DNA of 64,000 nt, taken from NCBI GenBank assembly GCA_022606425.2, contig JAHDVF020001503.1:248001-312000 (forward strand), given 5' to 3'. The number at the start of each line of letters is the position of its first letter. The first letter of the stretch is position 1. Below, in pieces: positions 33,801 to 45,800 of the stretch. A program made the position numbers and the translations under genes. The stretch is from Lepidostoma basale. Taxonomy: Eukaryota; Arthropoda; Insecta; Trichoptera; Lepidostomatidae. The notes below the pieces were generated by a model that did not search any database, was not told the origin of the DNA, and saw nothing but the letters and a program-made list of their open reading frames with translations.

Positions 33801-36800
33801 TGGCGTAATGGTTTGTTGTTGTTGTTGATGTTTCTTACTAAAAAATAACGTGCGCCTGTTAATGGTATAACCATCCGCGTAGCGTCGTGTTAGCAATTTT
33901 GCCTATATGATGGTGAAATGGGACGAAATGTTGTGGACCAACTAAATAAATCGTTAATTTTACTGAGAAAATTTGATATGCGCCTGGTGATGTGCAATCT
34001 GCATAGCATAAAGTTAGCAATGTTGCCTATATGTAAGGTGAATGTGTGATGGCCCCAGTTGACACCCTTGAGTTACTTTAGATATTTTAGAAATAAATTG
34101 GTTAATGAACCCTTAAAGACGATATACAACGAATGCTTTATAGGTTCCATCTTGCTTCTGAGAAGTATAATATGACGATATCCGTCGACAAAACCAAATG
34201 TCTAACAATATACAGACAGCCTCTCTGATGAAAACTAGTTATAGACGATATACCCATAGAACAGGTCATGAAGTTCAGATATGAAGTTAATGAACAGACT
34301 AATAAAGCAGCAGCTATCTCTGCATGCCCAGAGTACACTGTTCAAGATTAATGCATGCATCGAAGCAAGAGAGACCTATTGTAGGTAGAACCCTTAGAGA
34401 CAGGATACCCAACCAAAAGGTTCACAGATCCTGCAAAATTGATGACATAGTGAGATGGAGTAGGCAGATAAGACGATTCTGGAGGGACCGCATGGAGAGG
34501 ATGGATCCAGAGAGGATTTCTAAGATCGTAGTGCACGATCGCAATATCTACAATAAGAGGAACAAGAAGAAGCTTATTACCAGTGGATAGCTCCATCCGC
34601 GTCCTGCTGCTGCCTGGCCAGGGCCGCCTGGCGAGCTCGCGCCAACGGGTCCCCGGGCGCCGCTCGACCAGCCCTGGCGTAGCTTGACGAGGCCTGCGGG
34701 ATCTGCCCTAGCTTCTCGCAGGCCAGACCTATTAAGGCAATGGTTTGCCTTTAATTTATTTATTAACAAACACATTCAACAATTGAGAAAGTTCTCTAAA
34801 ATGGTTTGGATAAACAAGGATAAGATTACATAAAAAATATTTAAAAAATTAACAACAACAACAACAAACCATCACGCCGTTTCCCTGAAGGGGCAGGCAG
34901 AGAATGGAACGCCACACTTCTCTATCCTGACACACCTCTCTAGCTTTAAACGAGTCATACACGCACGTCGATTCTTCCGACTTCTTAGAATACCAACATT
35001 TAAATTTTGAATTATTTGGTCATGCCCAGTGGCGGTACTCCCATAGAAGCTCAGAAACCCGGCTTGCGTAAGAAATATTGAATTAAAACCCCCAAATCTA
35101 AGTAATTATGCCCCCGCATAAACCAACAAAGACCGAAGAAAACATGGCCTGATCAAATTAATCAAATTTTAAAGGTTGGTCATGTTAGAAGTCGGAGGAA
35201 TCGACGTGCGTGTATGACTCGTTGTATGAATGTGGAGGAAGCTAGAGAGGTTTGCCAGGATAGAGTAGTGTGGCGGTCCATTCTCTCTGCCTACCCCTGC
35301 GCTCAATATTCAAAATCTATTGGCCCCAAACAGTGTCAAATGCCGTTCTTTAACAAACGAAAAGCCAATTAGAGAAAAAGTCTCTAGAAGCAAATGGCAG
35401 TGGATCGGTCACAATCTGAGACGGAACCCAGCCTGCATCGCTCAGGGCGCACTAGACTGGTCCCCTATGGGGGAAAGAGGAAGCGAGGCAGACCTAGAGC
35501 CACCTGGAGAAGAGCCCTGCAGGACGAGGTTAAGGCAGCAGGCCTCACTTGGGATGATGTTAGGCATCAGGCATGCGATAGAGTCGGGTGGAGAAGGTTC
35601 CTTGAGGCCATATGCACCACGGAGGTGTGACAGGACAAAAAGAAGAAGAAGAAGACCCCTGCGGGGAAACGGCGTGATGGTTTGTTTGTTGAACAGTATT
35701 TTCCGGTTTTTAAGGATGTAACTCATGTCCTTTCTTCAATAGGCGGTCATTTGTACCTAGATAGTAGTGGGGGTCCCGCTGAGTGGGCTCCGTCTCAGCA
35801 GCCCTGGCCAGCAAGGTCCTCGCGGCGCCCCAGCGGGCCCCACCAGGGTCGGCTGCCTCGCAGAGGGCGCGGGCCACGAGGGCAGCTGATCCCCCCCGTC
35901 CAGCGCAGGCTTCTTCAGAGAGCTGCGTGGCGGTTGGAATATCCCCATCCTGGAACGAGTAAAAATTAAAAACTAAACTAACTAACCATTACGCCGTCTC
36001 CCCGGAGGGGTAGGCAAAAATAATGGACTGCCACACTTTTCCTTTCTGACATATTTCTCAATTCGCTTTCTCAATATTCATACATCGTGTCAAGCACGCG
36101 CGTCGATTTCTCTGACTCCTCACATGGCCGACATTCAATATTAGATTTATTTGATCGTGCCACGTTTTCCTCGGAATGAAGAAAGAATGGTAAAAAAATT
36201 ATATGTTAACGATGTAAATGGAACCAGAAATAGAGGAAGACCGAGGAAAACGTGGCACGATCAATTTAATCAAATATTGAATGTCGGCCATGTGAGGAGT
36301 CGGAGAAATCGACGCGCGTGCATGACACGATGTATGAATGTTGAGGAAGCGAATTGAGAAATATGTCAAGAAAGAAAAGTGTGGTAGTCCATTCTTTCTG
36401 CCTACCCCTTCGGGGAGACGGCGTGATGGTTAGTTAGTTAGTTAGTTAGTTATGTTTGGTGTCTTGTGGTGAGAGTAATATTAAATATGGTAGACTTACT
36501 AGTAGGGCGAGGAAGGCAAGGTTGCACCTGGCGGCGGCTTTTGCATCCCCCGGGGCGGCTCCGTCTCCAGCCAGCCTGCGCAGCGCCGCCCTGGCAGCCG
36601 AAGGGCGCCCCCCTCGAAGGGCGCGTCCGGCCGCACCGCCTTCCAGGGCCGCCGCTAGCCCCACGCGCCCCGAGGACCTCAGAGCTTCGGCGCACCACTC
36701 GAGCCTTAAAACCAATCGAAAGTCTGTAAAAAACAAACCTATATAGATGCTGGGGCTGCTGCTCCTGGATAGAGGGGTTTCTACGGTCTACCCCACCGGA

Positions 36801-39800
36801 ATTCATCGTAATTTGTGCTGTGTCTTGCCCTCTGAGGGTGCGCTGTTTTCCAGCTGGGAGAAGGGGGTAGCTCCTCTGTGACGGGCCTCGTTCCTCTCCC
36901 CCTTGGCCATTACAATAATTTGTGCATTGGTTTTATTTATTTATTTAATATTATGAAATGCTCCCTTAACCTCGTCCTTTGTCCTACATGCCAAAAACTG
37001 TACTCCACATTTTTTTTCCCATCCCGCATTTGTCTCCTCTGCCTCTCCTGTTCTTCCCGCTGTATATTCCTGTGGTGTATCATTATTTTTATCATTTATA
37101 TAATGTCCCTAAAAATGTTCATGTATTATATATTATGTTTATTTATTCAATAAAGTACAGCGGAGCATAGAAGTAGGATGGAGTTGATTAAATGTGGTCT
37201 GGCGCCCCCTTGTTGTTGCCGTATTTAAATGTAAGTCCTGGATGGACCGGGAACAGGCCCAGGGAGTGTACGAGCGAGGCTGACAAAAGGGCGCCGCTAC
37301 GCCTTATAACAGCCTTGGGTATGTGGCGGGAACTTCTATGTTCCTTTAAAAAAAAACCTATATAGATGACTTGGTGCCTGGGCGAAAGAGAGCGCAAAAG
37401 GCTGGAGGCATTTGAGATGTGGACCTACAGACGAATTGCCCATGTTTCATGGAGGGACCACATTACAAATGAAGAGGTTCTCTGTAGAGTTGAAGACAGT
37501 AGCCACATGGTGAACACCATAGTGGAGAGGCGCGCAAGATGGATTGGTCATGTGTTGCGACACGAATGTTTCCTGCATGATGTGTTGGAGAGAATGGAAG
37601 GAACGAAGGATCGATTGGCAGAGGACGACCTCGCCAAGAGTACCTAGACCAGGTTTGCCGAGATATGGGCTGCACCTCTTATGCGGAGTTGAAGAGAGTT
37701 GCCGAGGACCGAGCGGAGTGGAAGAAGAGATGCGTCGCCTTGCTGCAGACCAATCTATAGATTGAGACCGGAGAAGAAGAAGCAGATGACGACCTTCGTG
37801 GCCGAGTGGTAAGTGCTTTGACTGCCACCCCGAAGGTCCCGGTTTCGATTCCAAGCGATGGCAGTGTGATTGTTACACTGTCTTTAGTCTGGTGCAGAAT
37901 TCACGTAACAGTAAAATGACGATAGATTAGCTACCTATCACATGTCACGATAATTAATATAATATGATAGCTATACCCTTTATACTGACAAAAGAAGGAT
38001 GAAAGTATAATAAATGCAGTAGGAATGAGATCTCTTAGACGAATGTGTTGATACTCTGTGTATGATAGAGTGTCGAATGTGTGGATACTCTGTGTCTGAT
38101 AGAGTGTCGAATGAAAATATAAGAAGTGAATGCGGTGCGAATGATGGTGTCATGAACAAAATAATGAAAGGATCAATAAGATGGTTTGGACATATGGAAA
38201 GGATAATGAAGAAAGAATGTTAAAAAAATTATATGTTAACCATGTAAATGGAACTAGAAATAGAGGAAGACCGAGGAAAACGTGGCACGATAAAATAAAT
38301 CAAATATTAAATGTCGGTCACGTGAGGAGTCAGAGAAATCGACGCGCGTGCATGACGCGATGCATGAATGCTGAGGAAGCGAATTGAGAAATATGTCAGG
38401 AAAGAAAAGTGTGGCAGTCCATTCTTTCTGCCTACCCCTTCGGGGAGACGGCGTGATGGTTAGTTAGTTAGTTAGTTAGTGTATAATAGGGATTGAAGAA
38501 TATGCGATTAATAAAAAAATATTTGTAAACTTACCCATTTGGATCGTGAAGAGAAAGCGCGCGAGCTGCGCGAAGCACGCACCGAGCGCGGTGAGCGCGT
38601 CGTGCACTCGCCCACGCGCTCAAGCTATCAGCGCGCAGCACGTCCAAGAACACCGCGCCCGATGCGTCTTCACTCTATACGTCCATAGAAAAATATAAGT
38701 AACATATTTTCAACAACATATTATACTAGGAGCTCAAGAGCAAGAGAGAAAATTGTTCCATTCGTATGAAAGATGTCCATCTCTGCCCGAAAGCAATGCA
38801 GCGGGATAGATGACACATTATACCAGGAGCACAAGAGCAATGGTCCGACGTTAAGGAGGCAGAATATTCCGTAGAATCAAGAGTGGACATTGCTCCATTC
38901 GTATGAAAGATGTACATCTCTGCCCGAGAGGAATGCAGTGGGATAGATGACACATTATACCAGGAGCACAAGAGCAATGGTCCAACGTTAAGGAGGCAGA
39001 ATACTCCGTAGAATCAAGAGTGGACATTGTTCCATTCGTATGAAAGATGTCCATCTCTGCCCGAAAGCAATGCAGCGGGATAGATGACACATTATACCAG
39101 GAGCACAAGAGCAATGGTCCGACGTAAAGGAGGCAGAATATTCCGTAGAATCAAGAGTGGACATTGCTCCATTCGTATGAAAGATGTACATCTCTGCCCG
39201 AGAGGAATGCAGTGGGATAGATGACACATTATACCAGGAGCACAAGAGCAATGGTCCAACGTTAAGGAGGCAGAATACTCCGTAGAATCAAGAGTTGACA
39301 TTGCTCCATTCGTATGAAAGATGTCCATCTCTGCCCGAGAGGAATGCAGTGGGATAGATGACACATTATACCAGGAGCACAAGAGCAATGGTCCGACGTT
39401 AAGGAGGCAGAATACTCCGTAGAATCAAGAGTGGACATTGCTCCATTCGTATGAACGATGTCCATCTCTGCCCGAGAGGAATGCAGTGGGATAGATGACA
39501 CATTATACCAGGAGCACAAGAGCAATGGTCCGACGTTAAGGAGGCAGAATACTCCGTAGAATCAAGAGTGGACATTGCTCCATTCGTATGAAAGATGTCC
39601 ATCTCTGCCCGAGAGGAATGCAGTGGTATAGATGACAAATTATACCAGGAGCACAAGAGCAATGGTCCGACGTTAAGGAGGCAGAATACTCCGTAGAGTT
39701 AAGAGTATTTGGATCCAATGCAGTGGTATATTATATGTTATATCATGAACGCGAATTCTGATGTTAAAAAGAAAGAAATATCTGAGCTCTTGCCTCGGTT

Positions 39801-42800
39801 GTGAGAAACTTCTCTTGAAGATCCTCTTCCAAGTCCAGGTCCTGGTCGAGATCCACGTGGAGAAGCGACTGGAACGCTGCACGTGCACCGTTCAGGTCAC
39901 CCAAGGACACCTCGCACAATACCAAGTGAAGGCCTGTAATAAAGGATAAAACTGTATATACATTCGATCCTGGATATGCATATAATACATGTGTACATGA
40001 TATATATGTATCTACGATGAAGGATACGAGAGTAGGCTGACTATTTGTGCACATATCGAGAGGATTTGTGAAATTGCACTGAGGATGTTGGGTTTCATCA
40101 TTAGGACCGGAAGAGTTTTCAGAAATCCCAATGTGCTCAGAGTCCTATGCATTAGTTCGGAGCAGACTCGAAAGTGGTTCTGTGATATGGAGTCCTCACG
40201 AGGCGAGATATTCCGTTATGCTGGAGAGGGTTCAGAAAAAATTTCTGAGGTATCTCTACATGAGGGAGTATGGTAGTTATCCGTGGCTCTATCCCACGGC
40301 ATTTCTTTTAGGAATGCTCAGAACCAATTCTTTACAGCTTCGAAGAGATGGGCATCTCATAACCCATTTCTTTAAATTAATCAGGGGATATTTCGAGAAC
40401 TCGGCCGTGCTAGAGGGTGTTGGTCTTTTTGTCCCTGATAGATTTCTCCGACAGCGACAGCACAGATTATTTTACCTATCGGCCGCCAGAACCAATCTGC
40501 CTCTAGTGACACCGGTGGGAAGAGCAATTAGTCTGCTGAAACGCAGTCTCCTCGGAGATCGACGTCATTCATATTAGTGAAGGTACGTTCAGGAGACAAA
40601 TACTCTTGACTTTAGAAAGTATCTTGTCCTCCTAATGTGGAACCATCTCTAATGCGTTCCTGGTACTATGTTGTATGTATATAATATTTGACCTGTACTC
40701 AATAGATACCTTAAACATTTTGCTGTTTGTAATGTCTTTTGAGTTAATAAACTGATTTGATTTGATTTAATCTCTAAGTGTCTTTCCTGCTATCATCCTC
40801 AGCATCCGCATCTCAGCCACCCGCACTTTAGCCTTCGTTCTTGTGGTATCCGCTCTGGTCTCAATGCTATATGTCAGTTTGGTTAGGTAGAAAGTTTCAA
40901 TCCTGGGATTGGTTTGCATCAATTTCTTCTATTCTTCTCTTCCATTCTTCCCTGTCTTGTGCGGCTCTTTTGAAATGTGCATATGATGAGCAGCGCACGT
41001 CCACCAACAGGTCCCCTAGAGTGTGTCCCCTCGGTCATACCCTCCATTATGGCATGCAAGGGGCCTTCTTGTCGTATTACATGGCCGATCCATCTTGCAC
41101 GCCTTTCGGACAAGGTCCTGAGCAGGTGCCTTCCTCCTTCGATTCCTTGAAGAACTTCCTCATTCGTGATGTGGTCTCTCCAGGAAATTCCTAATAGTCT
41201 TCTATAGGACCACATCTCAAAAGCCTCTAGTCTCCGCTTATCTCATTCGCATAGGCACCATGTCTCGCAGCCGTACATCAAGACACTCCATACTTAGGTC
41301 TTGATGAGGAGTATTCTCAGTTTTATGTCTATATTATTTGATTCTATGTCAGTATAGGCCTAGATATTACCCTACAATAAATAAAACTCCTGACCCGCTC
41401 ATGGTTGATGATGATGCTACGAGTACCTATTGTACTGCCGAAGATAACGCGTGAAGAGCTCTCACCGGTCGTGAAGTCTGGCCCTTCGTGCATCATGTGC
41501 TGGAAGTTGGTGACCGCGTCTCTGAATTTCCCCATCCTCACGAGCAGCAAGCCGATGTTGTGCATAATTTTCAACCTGCAACCAACAAAACATTTTGCTG
41601 TTTGTAATGTGGTAAATAAACCGATTTGATGGATTGAAATATCGTAGTGTTTCCACAAAAACAACAACTTCACGCCGTTTCCCCGTAGAGGTAGGCAGAG
41701 AGAATGGACCGCCACACTACTCTATCCTGGCACACCTCTCTAGATTCCCCCACATTCATACAGCGAGTCATATGGTACACGCACGTCGATTCTTCCGGCT
41801 TCTGACATGACCAACCTTTAAAAATTGATTAATTTGGTCATGCCATGTTTTTCTCGATCTGCCTCGACTCCGTACTCCATTTACATCATTGACGTATACT
41901 TTCTTAACCATTCTTTCTCCACCCATGCGCTCCACATGTCCGAACCAACGCAGCAATCCTTTCATAATACCTTCTTCCGCTCTACATTCCTTTCTTATAT
42001 CAGCATTTGAGATTCTGTCGTATATCGCCACTTTCTTCCATATATGCGTCTTAGGGATCTCATCTCTACCGCATTTATTCTGCTCTCATCCTTCTTCTGC
42101 CAGTTCCATGCTTCGCTTCCATACATTAGGGTTGGGACCAGAACTCCATTGTGAACGGCCGTTTTCGCTTTCGTTGATAAAATCTTGTTTCCAATAACTA
42201 TTTTTAGAGCTACGTTCACTTTGTTATCCGCACCAACCTTTCTTTCGACGTCACTATCCGTTCGGCCATCCGCTGTGAACATGCTGCTTAAATACACAAA
42301 TGTATCATATTATCTAATCAATTCCACTTTGTATAACCACGACATGGTTATTATGATGATATAATGAATAAGTTGCCAACTAGTTTCGCTTGTACCGAAA
42401 CGTCATCAGATCATAGATCATAGATCTTTACAACATTTTGAATGTTTACAAATTCTTGTACAAATACTGGATTTTACCCAAACAAACTAACTAACTAACC
42501 ATCACGCCGTCTCCCCGATGGGGTAGGCAGAAAGAATGGACTGCCACACTTTTCTTTCCTGACATATTTCTCAATTCGCTTCCTCAACATTCATACATCG
42601 TGTCATGCACGCGCGTCGATTTCTCTGACTCCTCACATGCCCGACATTCAATATTTGATTTATTTGATCGTGCCACGTTTTCCTCGGTCTTCCTCTATTT
42701 CTGGTTCCATTTACATCATTAACATATAATTTTTTTACCATTCTTCCTTCATTCATTCTTTCCATATGTCCAAACCATCTTAATGTTCCTTTCATTATTT

Positions 42801-45800
42801 TGTTCATGACACCATCATTCGCACCGCATTCACTTCTTATATTTTCATTCGACACTCTATCATACACAGAGTATCCACACGTTCGTCTAAGAGATCTCAT
42901 TTCTACTGCATTTATTCTACTTTCATCCTTCCTTTGCCCGTTCCATGCTTCGCTTCCATACATAAGGATCGGCACAAGAACACCATTGTGCACTGCCATT
43001 CTAGCTTTTATGGATAGGTTTTTGTTTGCGATGACAACTTTAAGTGCACCATTCACTCTGTTGCCTGCCCCAACCCTTCTTTCAATATCCCTCTCCACTC
43101 CACTGGATTTTACCCATTGCGGATAAATTATTTTTTATTATAAGTATTAATTGTATCTCAATAGGAAAGATATAAATTGTTTCTCAGGGAACAGAATGTG
43201 GTGGCCGAGGCGCTTACAGGACTTTGGTTGGGTTGAGCGATCGCTTCATGTTGAATAATTAATTTAATAATTGAGATTTATTTGCTGAAAACATTAAAAA
43301 AAACATCTGGCAACGCTCACGGAACGGGCATACGCCCACTCTGGTTGCAAGCCCGAGAGCTACTGCCGGCGGCAGTGAGAACATTGAGCTCCTCGCGCTT
43401 CCACAGTGAAGTATGCAAGAGTGAGATGCGAATATAGTGTCGCGCGCTCCCGCACACAGTTTATACAATGTACCCGATAAATTCTGATTATTTTTAATAT
43501 TATTTTTTAAATAAACTATCTAACTAACTAACCATCACGCCGTCTCCCCGAAGGGGTAGGCAGAAAGAATGGACTGCCACACCTCTCTTTTCTGACATAT
43601 TTCTCTCGCTTCCTCAACATTCATACATCGTGTCATGCACGCGCGTCGATTTCTCTGACTCCTCACATGGCCGACATTCAATATTTGATTAATATTATTT
43701 AAATAATATTAATAATATTAAGGGTGTTCTTGTACCGACCCTTATGTATGGAAGTGAAGCATGGAACTGGCAAAAGAAGGATGAAAGTAGAATAAATGCA
43801 GTAGAAATGAGATCTCTAAGACGAATGTGTGGCAAATCTGTTAATGATAGAGTGACAAATGCAAGTATAAGAAGTGAATGTGGTGCGAATGAAAGTGTTA
43901 TGAACAAAATAAGGAAAGGGTCATTAAGATGTTTGGACACATGGAAAGAATGAGTGAAGACAGAATGGTAAAGAAGGTATATGTAAACGGCGTGAACGGA
44001 GCTAGAAATAGAGGAAGGCCGAGGAAAACGTGGCACGATCAAATCAATCAAATATCGAATGTCGGTCACGTGAGGAGTCGGAAAAATCGACGTGCGTGCA
44101 TGACAAGATGTATGAATGTTGAGGAAGCGAATTGAGAAATATCTCAGGAAAAAAGTGTGGCAGTCCATTCTTTCTGCCTACCCCTCCGGGGAGACGGCGT
44201 GATGGTTAGTTAGTTAGTTAGTTATAATATCTTACCTGTACTCAATAGATACCTTAAACATTTATGCTGTTTGTAATGTCTTTTGAGTAAATAAACTGAT
44301 TTGATTTGATTTGAATAGGGAAGAGAAGGTTAAAGTGCAAAAAATGGTGTAATTGGATTGGATCAAATATGGCTCACTTGAGGTCCTTCTCTGTGGCGGG
44401 CGTGCCGTCGAGCGCCATCCTATAAAGCTTGAGAGCGCGCCTGTGCTCGCCCAGTGCGAGGTGCGCGCTCGCCGCGAGCAGACCTCGCCTGGCGGGTGCG
44501 TGCGGCGGCGGCGGAGCGGCGCTGGCGGCGCCGTGCAGCGCCGACAGCGCCTCGCCCGGCAGACCGGCCCGCATGTAGGCGCACGACAGGTTGAACGTCA
44601 CCTAGGGAATATTTGAATTTTGCATTATTCAAACAGGTGAGATGGTTTTGACACTGCTGAAAGCCGGTCGCCGAGAGAACAGAGCCATCAAGACCGGTGT
44701 AAGACCTCTAGGAAGGCCTAGACAACGCCTAATGGACAATGTTCTGGCTGATCGAGGTTGGGCCAATCAGCCTGCTGGGAGCAAAAGGCGCAGGATCAAG
44801 GAGCTTAGAGGAATATCATCAGAGAGGCTAAAGCAGAGATCAAGAGAAGAATTGGACTAAGCTGGGCAGCTTTCGGAAAAAATGGGTTACATCCTTAAAA
44901 ATCGTAAAATACCGATCAACCTGAAACGAAAAGTTAATGAAACCTGCCCTCTGCCAGTTAATACTTATGGTCTTGAAACTGTTACATTGTCCAAACAAAG
45001 AGTCGAGTAGTTAGTATTCTTTCTTCATTCATTCTTTCCATACGTCCAAACCATCTTAATGATCCTTTCATTATTTAAACACGACAGTCTGCAACATTAG
45101 CGTGAATGGTGAAAACTTGGAGCAAGTAGTTGAGTTTGTGTATTTAGGTAGTATGTTTACAGTGGAGAGGGATATTGAAAGAAGGGTTGGGGCAGGCAAC
45201 AAAGTGAATGGTGCACTTAAAGTTGTCATCGCAAACAAAAACCTATCCAAAAAAGCTAGAATGGCAGTGCACAATGGTGTTCTTCTACCGACCCTTATGT
45301 ATGGAAGCGAAGCATGGAACTGGCAAAGGAAGGATGAAAGTAGAATAAATGCAGTAGAAATGAGATCTCTTAGATGAATGTGTGGATATTCTGTGTATGA
45401 TAGAGTGTCGAATGAAAATATAAGAAGTGAATGCGGTGCTAATGATGGTGTCATGAACAAAATAATGAAAGGATCATTAAGATGGTTTGGACATATGGAA
45501 AGAATGAATGAAGAAAGAATGGTAAAAAAATTATATGTTAATGATGTAAATGGAACCAGAAATAGAGGAAGACCGAGGAAAACGTGGCACGATCAAATAA
45601 ATCAAATATTGAATGTCGGCCATGTGAGGAGTCAGAGAAATCGACGCGCGTGCATGACACGATGTATGAATGTTGAGGAAGCGAATTGAGAAATATGTCA
45701 GGAAAGAAAGGTGTGGCAGTCCATTCTTTCTGCCTACCCCTTCGGGGAGACGGCGTGATGGTTAGTTAGTTAGTTAGTTTTCATTATTTTGTTCATGACA

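Noticed and set aside
35757..35949. Frameshift in IFT88 exon 10
   Set aside because: A careful count gives seven G in the run; with seven the frame continues through SAALVARALCEAADP.
37794..37860. tRNA gene
   Set aside because: A and B box-like motifs are present but no acceptor stem or clover-leaf closes, and a SINE body follows.
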